The translations under genes were made by a program, and so were the position numbers. Below the pieces are notes generated by a model, which was given only the letters and a program-made list of their open reading frames with translations, searched no databases and had not been told where the DNA came from. 64,000 nucleotides of DNA from Mesorhizobium qingshengii (GTDB lineage Bacteria; Pseudomonadota; Alphaproteobacteria; Rhizobiales; Rhizobiaceae), in assembly GCF_900103325.1 (NCBI RefSeq), contig NZ_FMXM01000005.1, forward strand, positions 124,001 to 188,000, read 5' to 3'. Positions 39,702 to 48,319 of the stretch are shown here, in pieces. Position 1 is the stretch's first letter; every line of letters begins with the position of its first letter.

Positions 39702-40400
39702 ATGAGCCTTGTCGATACGGTCAAGAACGCGTTCGTACCGATCCATCGCGAAGGCTATCCCTTCATCGCGGCCTTTGGCGCGGCAACGCTTTTCCTCGGC
39801 TATTTCTCCTCGGTCCTGTTCTGGATCGGCCTTATCCTGACGGCCTGGTGCGTCTATTTCTTCCGCGATCCCGAGCGCGTCACCCCGGTCGATGACCGCC
39901 TGGTGGTCAGCCCCGCCGATGGCATCATCTCGGCGGTCGGACCGGCCGTGCCGCCGCGCGAACTCGGCCTCGGCAATGTCGAGATGACCCGTATCTCGGT
40001 GTTCATGAACGTCTTTTCCTGCCATGTGAACCGCGCCCCGGTGCGCGGCCGCATCGCCAAGATCGAGCATCGGCCGGGAAAGTTCCTGAACGCCGAACTC
40101 GACAAGGCGAGCACCGAGAACGAGCGCAACGGCCTGGTCATCGAGAGCCCCAACGGCACGGTCGCCGCGGTTCAGATCGCCGGCCTGGTGGCGCGCCGCA
40201 TCGTCTGCTGGGCAGAGGCCGGCGGCACGATCGCCATCGGCGAGCGTTTCGGCCTGATCCGCTTCGGCTCGCGCGTCGACGTGTTCCTGCCCTTGGCCGC
40301 TACGCCGCGCGTCGCCGTTGGCCAGACGGCCGTCGGCGGCGAAACCGTGCTGGCCGAATTCGGCGGTGTCGCCGGCACCCCCCTCGTGCGGATTTCTTGA
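39702..40400 (+). CDS. psd: Phosphatidylserine decarboxylase proenzyme
   Basis: 232 residues, the short alphaproteobacterial type. Converts phosphatidylserine to phosphatidylethanolamine at the inner membrane. The self-cleavage site that yields the pyruvoyl group is the Gly-Ser in [13 protein letters not shown] (about residue 188). An N-terminal hydrophobic segment ([25 protein letters not shown]) anchors it. [12 protein letters not shown] is also a family phrase. pssA follows 3 nt later, so substrate-making and substrate-using enzymes are in one operon. Confidence 0.96.
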   Translation: MSLVDTVKNAFVPIHREGYPFIAAFGAATLFLGYFSSVLFWIGLILTAWCVYFFRDPERVTPVDDRLVVSPADGIISAVGPAVPPRELGLGNVEMTRISVFMNVFSCHVNRAPVRGRIAKIEHRPGKFLNAELDKASTENERNGLVIESPNGTVAAVQIAGLVARRIVCWAEAGGTIAIGERFGLIRFGSRVDVFLPLAATPRVAVGQTAVGGETVLAEFGGVAGTPLVRIS

Positions 40401-40403
40401 GCC

Positions 40404-41222
40404 GTGGGCACGCAATACAAGAAGTTCGAGGCCCATGCCAGCGGCGGTCCGCGCATCCGCGAGATTCCGATGCGCATGGTGTTGCCCAACCTCGTCACCG
40501 TGCTTGCCATCTGCGCCGGCCTGTCCGGCATCCGCTTCGGCTTCGAAGGCCGCTTCGAGCCGGCGGTGGTGATGGTGCTGCTGGCTGCCTTCCTCGACGG
40601 CATTGACGGCCGCCTGGCGCGGATGCTGAAAGCGACCTCCAAATTCGGCGCTCAGATGGATTCGCTGGCCGACATCGTCAATTTCGGCGTTGCGCCGGCT
40701 CTGGTGCTCTATGCCTTCCTACTCGACCGCGCCGGCTCGCCGGGGTGGATTGCGGCGCTTTTGTTTGCGATCGCTTGCGGGCTGCGGCTCGCCCGTTTCA
40801 ACGTGCTCGACGACGAGAAGGCCGATCGCCCTCTATGGCAGTCGGAATATTTCGTCGGGGTGCCGGCGCCGGCGGGCGCCGTGCTGGTGATGCTGCCGCT
40901 CTATCTCTATTTCCTGCGCACAGGGCTGGAGCCCAGTCGTCCAGCGGCCTTCGTCGCCACCGGCTTCACCATCCTGGTCGCCTTCCTGCTGGTCAGCCGA
41001 CTGCCGGTCTATTCCGGCAAGAGCCTGAGAATCCCGGGCGACAGGGTGTTGCCGATCATCCTTGGTGTCGTCCTCTACATCCTGCTTCTGATGACCTATC
41101 CCTGGTACACGCTGACCGCCTCGGTCGCCGGATACCTGATCTTCCTGCCGTTCAGTGTGCGCGCCTATTCGAAGCGCGCCAAGCTGGAGGGCGAGAAGGT
41201 GCCGCCTTCGGACATAGGTTAA
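40404..41222 (+). CDS. pssA: CDP-diacylglycerol-serine O-phosphatidyltransferase
   Basis: 272 residues from GTG 40404. Makes phosphatidylserine from CDP-diacylglycerol and serine. The CDP-alcohol phosphotransferase motif DG-x2-AR-x8-G-x3-D-x3-D is intact in DGRLARMLKATSKFGAQMDS followed by LAD. About eight membrane helices follow. The gene is immediately downstream of psd. Its 3' end is 27 nt from the convergent Aas-like gene, with no clear terminator. Confidence 0.95.
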   Translation: MGTQYKKFEAHASGGPRIREIPMRMVLPNLVTVLAICAGLSGIRFGFEGRFEPAVVMVLLAAFLDGIDGRLARMLKATSKFGAQMDSLADIVNFGVAPALVLYAFLLDRAGSPGWIAALLFAIACGLRLARFNVLDDEKADRPLWQSEYFVGVPAPAGAVLVMLPLYLYFLRTGLEPSRPAAFVATGFTILVAFLLVSRLPVYSGKSLRIPGDRVLPIILGVVLYILLLMTYPWYTLTASVAGYLIFLPFSVRAYSKRAKLEGEKVPPSDIG

Positions 41223-41249
41223 GAACGGCGGCGAAGTATTTGACTGGAT

Positions 41250-43472
41250 TCAGGCTGCCGCGCTCAGCCCCAGCCTGTCGATCGCCAGCTTGCGGGTCGA
41301 GACATAGTCAGTCTTGCCGGATCCCAGCACCGGGATTTCCTCCACCTTGATGATGTCGTTCGGCACCATCAGTTCGGCGGCACCCGCCTGTTTGCCGAAC
41401 TTGCGCAACTCGTCTGGATTGGCATCGTCGGCGGTGGTGACCAGCACAATGCGCTCGCCGCGCCTCTTGTCCGGCACCGCCACCGCCGCATGGCGCTCCT
41501 CCGGCCACAGCGACTGTACCAGCATCTCGACCGCACCCAGCGACACCATCTCGCCAGCGATCTTGGCGAAGCGTTTGGCCCGGCCGCGAATGGTGATGAA
41601 GCCCTCGCGGTCGACGGCTACGATGTCGCCGGTGTCAAGCCAGCCGGTCAATGGCTGCAACTCACCGGCGCGGTTCGCGGTCATGTAACCCATCATCAGG
41701 TTCGGTCCGTCGAGCCACAATTGGCCGGCGTCGCTGATGCCTTCGACAGGCTCCAGCTTCATGCGCATGGCGGGCAACAGCCGCCCGACCGTGCCGTCGC
41801 GGCCATGGATCGCGGTGTTGACGGCAACCACGGGTGCGGCTTCGGTCAGCCCGAAACCTTCGATGATCTCGGCCTGGAAGCGCTCGCGATAGACGCGGCG
41901 GGTTTCCGGCTTCACCGCTTCGGCGCCGGCGACGATGAAACGCAGGCTGGAAAAGTCGCCGTCCTTGGCGGTGCGCGCGTAGTTGGCGAGGAAGGTGTCG
42001 GTGCCGAACATGATGGTCGGTTTCACCTTGCGTGCGATCTCGGGGATGATCTTGTAGTGCAGCGGCGAAGGGTAGAGGAACAGTTTTACGCCGGTGACCA
42101 AAGGCAGGATGGTGCCACCCGTCATGCCGAAAGAGTGGAACACCGGCAGCACGTTGAGCAGGATGTCGGACGGCGAGATGGTGATGCGGGCCTCGGCCTG
42201 CATGGCGTTCGCGAGCAGGTTCCTGTGCGACAGCACCACCGCTTTCGGTGTGCCTTCTGACCCGGATGTGAACAGGATCAGCGCCGGCTTGGCCGCATCC
42301 TGCCGCTGCAGCGGCCTGCGCCACAGCAAAGCGGCTGCAAGCTTGTCCAGCGCGGTGACGCTTTTGCGCACATCCTCCAGCCATACGAATGTGGCGCCAC
42401 CCTTTTCGGCCGCCGCGACGATATCGGCGAGGCCTGCCTTCTCGACGAAGGCACGGGAGGAGATGACGGTACGGATCATCGTTGTGCGCACGGCGGCGGT
42501 GACGCTGGCCGGTCCGGCCGTGTAATTGATCATCGCCGCCAACCGGCCTGCCGACAGAAGGCCGGTAAGCGACAGCACGACGCCATTGGCGTTGGGCAGC
42601 ATCAGCCCGACCGCTTCGCCTGCCGCCGTGACCGCCTCGAAGCGTTTGCCCAGCACCCGTGCGCCGATGAACATCTTGCGGTAGCTCAGCACGCCCGAGA
42701 TGATGTCCTCGATGATCGGATGTGAGGCGCCCACACGGTCGGCGGCATCGCGCATGGCCAGAAACAGGCCACGATCGAGGTCAGTGCCGAAAAGCCGGGC
42801 CTCGGCGATACGGTCGAACAGCGCGTTGGTGTTCGAAGTCTGGTCCGGGTTGCGTGCCGCCAGTTCGGCGATGGTCATTGGCTCGAGCACGCTGATCGAC
42901 AGCCGCGGAAACCAGTGCCGCGGTGCCTTGTCCGCCGGCGTCAGCGAAACCGGCAGGCTGCGCGCGCCGGCGACGAAGATCGGCACGATGCGTGCGTCGG
43001 CCTGCATGGCGATGCGGGTGACCGCGCGAAATAGCCGGAATGTCTTGACGTCAGGCTCGACCGCATCCGGCAGGTAGACGGCGAGCCGGCCCTTGCCCTT
43101 CAGTACCCGCACCAGGCGGCGGCTGACGAAGACATGTTCGGCATTGAAGGCGATAGTGCGGCCAAGCTCGCGCCAGGGTTCGAGCCAAGGCGACCGCGCC
43201 GAGACCTCATCGAGGATGTGCAGCGTGTCGTCCGGCAGCAGCGACAGCATCAGCGCCGGCTCGAAGCGCGATTGATGCGAGATGACGTAGATCACAGGGA
43301 CCTGCGCCTTGCGGGCGATCCCGATGCGGTCGTCGGCGATCCGGTAGGCGAGCTTGAACGGCACATAGAGCAGCGCCTGGGTGAAGCGCAGGCCGAGGCG
43401 GAGCTTTTCCACCACGCCGATCAGCAGCCAGGCCAAAACGAGACCCGCGAGCAGCGCCAGTGTCAGGATCAT
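41250..43472 (-). CDS. aas: Aas-like fused acyltransferase / acyl-ACP synthetase with a divergent acyltransferase half
   Basis: 740 residues. After a membrane helix (1-20), the first 230 residues resemble PlsC-type lysophospholipid acyltransferases. The catalytic HX4D is H66-x4-E71 (SHQSRFEP), and the usual EGTR element reads LPDAVEP. The C-terminal 450 residues are an intact AMP-forming ligase: LFTSGSEGTPKAVVLSH (about 400), EGFGLTEAAPVV, LDTGD and a terminal GSGKTDY lysine. By family it would recycle 2-acyl-glycerophosphoethanolamine. The ligase half is credible; the acyltransferase half may be altered. Confidence 0.85.
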   Translation of the reverse strand: MILTLALLAGLVLAWLLIGVVEKLRLGLRFTQALLYVPFKLAYRIADDRIGIARKAQVPVIYVISHQSRFEPALMLSLLPDDTLHILDEVSARSPWLEPWRELGRTIAFNAEHVFVSRRLVRVLKGKGRLAVYLPDAVEPDVKTFRLFRAVTRIAMQADARIVPIFVAGARSLPVSLTPADKAPRHWFPRLSISVLEPMTIAELAARNPDQTSNTNALFDRIAEARLFGTDLDRGLFLAMRDAADRVGASHPIIEDIISGVLSYRKMFIGARVLGKRFEAVTAAGEAVGLMLPNANGVVLSLTGLLSAGRLAAMINYTAGPASVTAAVRTTMIRTVISSRAFVEKAGLADIVAAAEKGGATFVWLEDVRKSVTALDKLAAALLWRRPLQRQDAAKPALILFTSGSEGTPKAVVLSHRNLLANAMQAEARITISPSDILLNVLPVFHSFGMTGGTILPLVTGVKLFLYPSPLHYKIIPEIARKVKPTIMFGTDTFLANYARTAKDGDFSSLRFIVAGAEAVKPETRRVYRERFQAEIIEGFGLTEAAPVVAVNTAIHGRDGTVGRLLPAMRMKLEPVEGISDAGQLWLDGPNLMMGYMTANRAGELQPLTGWLDTGDIVAVDREGFITIRGRAKRFAKIAGEMVSLGAVEMLVQSLWPEERHAAVAVPDKRRGERIVLVTTADDANPDELRKFGKQAGAAELMVPNDIIKVEEIPVLGSGKTDYVSTRKLAIDRLGLSAAA

Positions 43473-43566
43473 GCCGCATCTCTCCCAACGATCTTAGCAT
43501 CGCGGCTCTTTCGCGGCCGCTTCGGCCAGAACCTAGACGATGTGGGAGCAAGGTCAATGCGAAGCT

Positions 43567-43596
43567 TTTTCCTTCTCCCATGAGGGAGGAGGAAAA
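43567..43596. repeat. Imperfect 13-bp inverted repeat downstream of the tautomerase gene
   Basis: TTTTCCTTCTCCC (43567-43579), loop ATGA, then GGGAGGAGGAAAA (43584-43596), with one G-T pair. It lies 8 nt beyond the tautomerase stop and resembles the purine/pyrimidine-rich hairpins scattered between rhizobial genes. It lacks a U-tail on the minus strand, so terminator function is uncertain. Confidence 0.4.
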
Positions 43597-43603
43597 CCGC
43601 AGC

Positions 43604-44011
43604 TCACGCCGTCTTCAACCGTCCGCTGATAAAACGAAACTCCTGTGTCTTACCGCCATAGCCGTAGGCGGCGGCCGGCACTTCATGCACGAAGGCATAG
43701 CTCTCCTCGTGCACGCTGCCCAGCAGGCGGCCGAAGGCGGCGAAGATCTCCTTGAGATAGGCCTCCAGCTCGAGCTTGGTGTTGGTGCCGTCGACCACCT
43801 TGATGTCCAGCCAGAACGTATTGGTCCCGTGCTCGGCCAGCGATCTGCCGCCGGCGAACCAGTGCTGTGGATCGATGTAGGATATGGCAACCGCGGTGAT
43901 CGTCGGATCCTTGCGCAGCCGCGTGGCGGTGATCTCGGTCACCTCCCTGGCAATCCTGGCGGACAACGCGGCGTCGGGCTTGCCGGTGACATTGACGTTG
44001 ATGATGGGCAT
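43604..44011 (-). CDS. Tautomerase-superfamily protein
   Basis: 135 residues starting MPIINVNVTGKPDAALSARI, with the catalytic-type Pro2 expected of 4-oxalocrotonate tautomerase/MIF folds. Longer than the 62-residue classical enzyme, consistent with fused or long-chain family members. The second half (FWLDIKVVDGTNTKLELEAY) repeats the beta-alpha-beta layout. Substrate unknown. Divergent from a LysR gene. Confidence 0.8.
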   Translation of the reverse strand: MPIINVNVTGKPDAALSARIAREVTEITATRLRKDPTITAVAISYIDPQHWFAGGRSLAEHGTNTFWLDIKVVDGTNTKLELEAYLKEIFAAFGRLLGSVHEESYAFVHEVPAAAYGYGGKTQEFRFISGRLKTA

Positions 44012-44106
44012 TTTTCTTCTCCTTCGCTCAAGCGGCGTCCGATCGCCGGCGGGAGAACCCTGCCATCATCAAGGAGTCAAAAAAAACGAATTGTTTTAAA
44101 CAGAAG

Positions 44107-44123
44107 ATTCGATAATATCGAAT
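44107..44123. promoter_or_regulatory. Perfect palindrome abutting the lysR start codon
   Basis: ATTCGATA-A-TATCGAAT, 8-bp arms with one central base, containing a T-N11-A core. It ends 1 nt before ATG 44125 of the LysR gene and 95 nt upstream of the divergent tautomerase start. Binding here would block the LysR gene itself. Confidence 0.55.
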
Positions 44124-44124
44124 T

Positions 44125-44988
44125 ATGGAGACGCTCGATCCCGACCTGCTCAGGACCTTCCTCGCCTTCGTCGACAGCGGCTCGCTGGCGCAGGCGGCAT
44201 CGAGCGTCGGCCGTTCTCCCTCGGCGGTGACCGCACAGATGCAGCGGCTCGAGGAGATCGTCGGCGAGCCGCTTCTGGCGCCGCAAGGCAGGGGACGCGG
44301 CCTGACGCCCGCCGGCGAGGACCTTGTCGGTCATGCCAGGCGCATCCTGGCGGCGCATCGCGAGGCGTGGCTGGCCATGAAGGGTGCGCGGGCTGCGGGG
44401 CGCGTTGCCATCGGCACAACGCAGGACTTCGCCGACAGTGGCTTGCCCGACCTGTTGCGCGCCTTCGCCGTCAGTCATCCGCGCGTCGGGATCGAGTTGC
44501 GTGTAGGCCGCTCCACTGAGCTGGCACAGGCACTGCGGTCTGGCAGCCTCGATCTGGCGATCGTCATGCGCCAGGCCGCGATGCCCGACGAAATCGGCGT
44601 CCTGCGCGAGGCGATGATATGGCTGTGTTCACAAAAGGGGCTGGCCTCGCGGCAGGAAGAATTGCCGCTGGCGCTGCTCGATCCGCATTGCGGCTTTCGC
44701 GAAGCGGCGATCGCCGCGCTCGATGCGGCCGGTCGCCGTTACCGTATCGCCGCCGGCAGCGCCAGCCTGGCCGGCCTGCGCACAGCCGTGAATGCCGGTG
44801 TTGCGCTGACGCTGCGCACGGCACGCTTTGCCCATTCCGGCATTGTCGAGGCCCCGAGCGAGCTTGGCCTGCCACAGGTGCCGATGGCTGAGTTCGCCAT
44901 TCGGCTGCGCGGCGGTGCCGAGGGTCCCGCCCGCGATCTGGCGGCACTGCTCAGCGGCACCCTGGCGCTGCCTGGGCTCCTTGGTTGA
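44125..44988 (+). CDS. LysR-type regulator
   Basis: 287 residues. Winged helix-turn-helix: LDPDLLRTFLAFVDSGSLAQAASSVGRSPSAVTAQM. The effector domain contains VAIGTTQDFADSGLPDLLRAF. ATG 44125 fits the family N-terminus, but there is no Shine-Dalgarno, because the upstream bases are an AT-rich perfect palindrome; the mRNA may be leaderless. Divergent from the tautomerase gene, its probable target. Confidence 0.88.
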   Translation: METLDPDLLRTFLAFVDSGSLAQAASSVGRSPSAVTAQMQRLEEIVGEPLLAPQGRGRGLTPAGEDLVGHARRILAAHREAWLAMKGARAAGRVAIGTTQDFADSGLPDLLRAFAVSHPRVGIELRVGRSTELAQALRSGSLDLAIVMRQAAMPDEIGVLREAMIWLCSQKGLASRQEELPLALLDPHCGFREAAIAALDAAGRRYRIAAGSASLAGLRTAVNAGVALTLRTARFAHSGIVEAPSELGLPQVPMAEFAIRLRGGAEGPARDLAALLSGTLALPGLLG

Positions 44989-45023
44989 AACGGTGCAAGT
45001 CGTGCGGCGGGATTCATCGGCAA

Positions 45024-45050
45024 AGAAAAAGCCGACCTTGCGGTCGGCTT
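45024..45050 (-). terminator. Intrinsic terminator on the minus strand
   Basis: Read on the minus strand: stem AAGCCGACC-GCAA-GGTCGGCTT (45029-45050), followed by a run of T residues (45025-45030 on the plus strand are GAAAAA). GCAA is a stable tetraloop. It would end transcripts coming from the EamA gene at 45149, or from a small RNA starting after it. Confidence 0.75.
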
Positions 45051-45058
45051 GAAAGTAG

Positions 45059-45098
45059 GACGGGCCGAGGGGTTTGGGGGGACTTGGGGTGGCCCGTC
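45059..45098. other. Hairpin with G-rich (plus) / C-rich (minus) loop, possible small RNA body
   Basis: 8-bp stem GACGGGCC/GGCCCGTC enclosing a 24-nt loop. The plus strand has four G-runs of 3, 4, 6 and 4 separated by 3-4 nt, which satisfies a G-quadruplex pattern. The minus strand reads as a C-rich loop directly 5' of the terminator at 45024-45050. A hairpin with an unpaired C-rich loop plus an intrinsic terminator is the layout of several alphaproteobacterial trans-acting small RNAs. No promoter was identified. Confidence 0.35.
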
Positions 45099-45148
45099 GC
45101 ATCAACAATGCCTGACCCCGATGATGGTTCCGTGACTGCGCCATTTTT

Positions 45149-46054
45149 TTAAGAGATATTTGACGCCATGCGTTGCGAGCGGGCCGCCAGCCAGTCGCGA
45201 CCGGCATGGGCAAACACGGCGGCGAGCACAATGGCGCCGCCGATCATGCTGGCTGCTGGCGCAAGCTCGCCCAGAAACAGGAAGGCAAACAGAATCGCGA
45301 ACGGCACTTCGGCTGAGCCGAGCAGTCCGGATTCGGCCGCCGGGATCAGCCGCGCGCCTTCCGTCCACAGGATCGAGGACAGCGCGAAGGACGCGCCGAA
45401 GGTGACGAGCAAAACGGCATCCCTTGGTGAAACCGCCAGCGGATCGGTGACGAACCAGCCGAGAACGAACAGCAGGAAGGCCGACACCGCACCAGCCCAC
45501 ACCACGGGTGTGTCGCGGAAGGCGCGCACCATGATCATGTAGAGGGCGCTGCCAATGGTCATCAGCAGCGCCAGCCCGTCGCCGAAGAGATTGCCGGTGC
45601 CGAAGCCGGACCAGACCATGATCGCCACGCCGCACAGCGACACGGCGGCCGCGACCATCGTCTGCAGGCGGAAGGGTTCACGTGTCAGGGCCCAGGCGAG
45701 CAGCGCGGTGACGAAAGGCGCGGTCGCGTAGATGACTGCAACATTGGCGACGAAGGTGAACTTGAACGCGGAGATGAAGGCAATGCTGGCCAGCGCGCCC
45801 TCTACCGCCAGCAGGCAGCCGCGCCAGCCAAGCCGCAGGCTCTCGCGCCCGCCGGAGCGGCGGCGTCGCCACAGCACATAGAGGCTGATCAGGATCGAGC
45901 CGACAAAGCCTCGCCAGCAGATGATGGTCAGCGGGTCGGCGTGGATCGATTTGGTCAGCACGCCAGTCAGGCCGAACACAGCCGCCGATGAGGACACCAG
46001 GATGATGCCGAGCGTGCGTTCTGCGGTTTCGGTGGTGGCTGCGATGTCAGTCAT
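45149..46054 (-). CDS. EamA-family (DMT) transporter 1
   Basis: 301 residues with ten hydrophobic segments in two EamA repeats, starting LGIILVSSSAAVFGLTGVLTK, with LTIICWRGFVGSILI and VAVIYATAPFVTALLAW. Inner-membrane metabolite exporter or importer; no substrate signature. It is followed 61 nt upstream (in its own direction) by another EamA gene, so the two may share a transcript, but they are not close copies. Confidence 0.9.
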   Translation of the reverse strand: MTDIAATTETAERTLGIILVSSSAAVFGLTGVLTKSIHADPLTIICWRGFVGSILISLYVLWRRRRSGGRESLRLGWRGCLLAVEGALASIAFISAFKFTFVANVAVIYATAPFVTALLAWALTREPFRLQTMVAAAVSLCGVAIMVWSGFGTGNLFGDGLALLMTIGSALYMIMVRAFRDTPVVWAGAVSAFLLFVLGWFVTDPLAVSPRDAVLLVTFGASFALSSILWTEGARLIPAAESGLLGSAEVPFAILFAFLFLGELAPAASMIGGAIVLAAVFAHAGRDWLAARSQRMASNIS

Positions 46055-46114
46055 AAAGCCAGCCTACGCCGCTCGGTCCTGACATCGTAGTGTCAGCTGT
46101 GATGGCCGTGCACA

Positions 46115-47017
46115 TCAAAGCCGTTTACGGAAATGCTCGCCGCCCACGATCAGCAGGCCGGCGGCGACGATAAGGGCGGCGCCGAAGAACACTTCGCGGC
46201 GTGGCACGTCGCCCCAGATCGCAAAGCCGAGCGCGAACGCCCACAATAGTGAGGTGTATTCGAGGGGGGCGAGGATCGATGCCGGCGTTCGCTTCATGCC
46301 TTCGAAGAGAAGATATTGCGCGAGGCCGCCGAGCGCGCCGACGCTTGCAAGGAGCAGCAACTGGGTCCCGTCCGGTGTGTGCCACCACAGCAGCCCCGGC
46401 ACCGCCGAAAACACCAGGAAGTAGAAATTGTTGAGGAGCAACTGGATCAGCGAGCGCTCGGCAAGGGCGGTCTTGCGCAGCAGCACGACGGCAATGCCCC
46501 ACAAAACAGCGGCAGCCAAAACCTGAAGCACCGGCACGGACAGGCCGAGATGGGTGGGATCGCAAGCGACGAAGACGCCGGCAAAACCGATTAGCACGGC
46601 AAACCAGCGCAGCAAGGGCACCTTTTCGCCGAGCATCGCCACCGAAAGCACGGTAACGATGATCGGAGCCGCGTAATAGACGGTGGTCAGTTCGGCGAGC
46701 TGCAGGCTGCGGGCGGCGTTGTAGTAGCAGAGCCAGGCGGCGAGCGTGAAGGCGCTGCGCACCAGCATCGGCCGCACGATCGGCGACCGAACTGTATCGG
46801 CAAACAGCCGTCGTCCGCCGATCGCCGCGCAGGCGCCGAGGATGGTGATGCTGCGGAAGAACATGATCTGCCAGACGCTCATTCCGGCAACCAGCAGCTT
46901 GATCGAGGCGTCTTGCGTCGAAAACAGGAAATAGGCCCCGCCGGTCAGCAGGATTCCGGCGAGAACCCTTTCGCGTGTTTCGAGAATGGCGATATCGGCC
47001 ATAAGGCGCGGGACCAA
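46115..47017 (-). CDS. EamA-family (DMT) transporter 2
   Basis: 300 residues, ten predicted helices: LLTGGAYFLFSTQDASIKLL, VWQIMFFRSITILGA, TVYYAAPIIVTVLSVAMLGE, and a second repeat ending RKRL. The MIFFRS and YYAAPII phrases are typical of S-adenosylmethionine/metabolite-type DMT permeases, but the substrate cannot be assigned. First gene of a possible two-gene EamA unit. Confidence 0.9.
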   Translation of the reverse strand: MVPRLMADIAILETRERVLAGILLTGGAYFLFSTQDASIKLLVAGMSVWQIMFFRSITILGACAAIGGRRLFADTVRSPIVRPMLVRSAFTLAAWLCYYNAARSLQLAELTTVYYAAPIIVTVLSVAMLGEKVPLLRWFAVLIGFAGVFVACDPTHLGLSVPVLQVLAAAVLWGIAVVLLRKTALAERSLIQLLLNNFYFLVFSAVPGLLWWHTPDGTQLLLLASVGALGGLAQYLLFEGMKRTPASILAPLEYTSLLWAFALGFAIWGDVPRREVFFGAALIVAAGLLIVGGEHFRKRL

Positions 47018-47241
47018 CGTTGCGGAAGGTGACGGAAATGCTGTGTGGAGCGACGCGAGGACACTGTAAAGTCAGGCCACGGTGCCGTCCTCTATACGGG
47101 TGAAAGTAGGTGCAGCGCTACGCCAGCCCCATGCTTGCGTTAGGGCAGGGACTGGCGATCTTGCTTCCTGGAGGCGATCGGCCCTTATATCTGACAAAGC
47201 TACGCCCCCGGTCGGCCACAAAAGCGAAAAAAGGAGCGCAC

Positions 47242-47748
47242 ATGGACGCAACCGAACTTAAGGCCATGCAGGCGCCGCTGAAGCAGGCTTATCGCGACGA
47301 TGCTTCGCGCGCGCTGATCACGCTGCGCGCCAAAGGGTCGGTCGACGACCAATCGGTTGCCTGCAAGGTAGAGACGGGCAGGGCGATTGCAATCGCCGGC
47401 CTGCATCCGGCAACCGGCGGCTCAGGGCTCGAACTCTGCTCGGGCGACATGCTGCTGGAGGCGTTGGTGGCTTGCGCCGGGGTGACGCTGAAGGCTGTGG
47501 CGACGGCGCTTGAATTCAAGCTCGGCGCCGCCACGGTGGAGGCCGAAGGCGACCTTGATTTTCGCGGCACGCTCGGTGTCGCCAAGGATGCGCCGGTTGG
47601 CTTTCGCGCCATCCGACTGAATTTCAGTCTCGACACGAATGAACCGCAGGAGCGGATAGATTCGCTGCTGAAACTGACCGAGCGCTACTGCGTGGTGTTC
47701 CAGACCATCAACCAGAAGCCGGAGCTGACAGTGAGCGCGCGGCGTTGA
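47242..47748 (+). CDS. OsmC-family protein
   Basis: 168 residues from ATG 47242, which has a strong Shine-Dalgarno AAAGGAG; the frame extends to 47110 without support. The family reduces organic hydroperoxides through a cysteine pair. Likely partners are Cys78 (LEALVACAGVTLK) and about Cys150 (ERYCVVFQTINQ), placed as in OsmC/YhfA proteins. Closest in style to the OsmC rather than the Ohr branch. Confidence 0.87.
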   Translation: MDATELKAMQAPLKQAYRDDASRALITLRAKGSVDDQSVACKVETGRAIAIAGLHPATGGSGLELCSGDMLLEALVACAGVTLKAVATALEFKLGAATVEAEGDLDFRGTLGVAKDAPVGFRAIRLNFSLDTNEPQERIDSLLKLTERYCVVFQTINQKPELTVSARR

Positions 47749-47800
47749 AGTTGCAATCTCCCATGGGTGAGATTGGCCATCTTTCCGGCTTTCGCTGGAG

Positions 47801-47919
47801 CTCCAGGAAAAGTGTGAAACGGTTTTCCCGGGAAAAGCGCACAGCGCTTTCCCTTGGGAATTGCGTCAAAACAAAGAGATAGAGCGGTTCGGCGTATCCG
47901 TGAAACGATGAACCGCTCC
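47801..47919. repeat. Double-hairpin intergenic repeat, copy A
   Basis: Shares long stretches with 49811-49906: TCCAGGAAAAGTGTGAAACG, then ACAAAGAGATAGAGCGGTTC, then a closing AACCGCTC. The second hairpin has arms AGAGCGGTT (47881-47889) and AACCGCTC. Relative to copy B, the first hairpin is interrupted by about 24 nt that form their own hairpin (GGGAAAAGCGC-ACA-GCGCTTTCCC). It lies 53 nt after the OsmC-family stop. Confidence 0.85.
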
Positions 47920-47928
47920 AGCTGGTGC

Positions 47929-48147
47929 TTACTGCGCTGACGGCGTTTCGGCGTCGCCCTCGTCGGTGAAGGGCGAGGCGCTCGGCACGCATTGCACCGA
48001 CCAGCCGGCTGGTGTCGGCTGCTTTTGATATTCGGTGATGGCGGCGGTGCACTGTTCGCGCTTGTCGAAGGTGCTGGGCAGCACGACCATGCCGCCTTGC
48101 GGACCGGCTATTACCAGATACCAGACCAACGCTACAGTCGAAGCCAT
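47929..48147 (-). CDS. Small exported or membrane-anchored protein, 72 residues
   Basis: MASTVALVWYLVIAGPQGGM gives an N-terminal hydrophobic helix, followed by VVLPSTFDKREQCTAAITEY and QPTPAGWSVQCVPS, with two Cys that may pair. Shine-Dalgarno AAGGAAAA precedes ATG 48147. This looks like a small periplasmic protein; I do not recognise the family. The repeat copy A lies right behind its 3' end. Confidence 0.7.
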   Translation of the reverse strand: MASTVALVWYLVIAGPQGGMVVLPSTFDKREQCTAAITEYQKQPTPAGWSVQCVPSASPFTDEGDAETPSAQ

Positions 48148-48319
48148 GGGGATTTTCCTTGTTCTGCCCAGCCAGGGCGCTTGTTGCGGGAGTCGTTATG
48201 ATCCTACCAACTCCACGGAAATGACGAAAGCATGACCGCTGCGCGGCCTTCCACCCTCAAATCACAGCCGCGTGATGACAACGCGGTTTTGGAGGCCGAA
48301 TTTTTAAAGGCCAGCCGGC

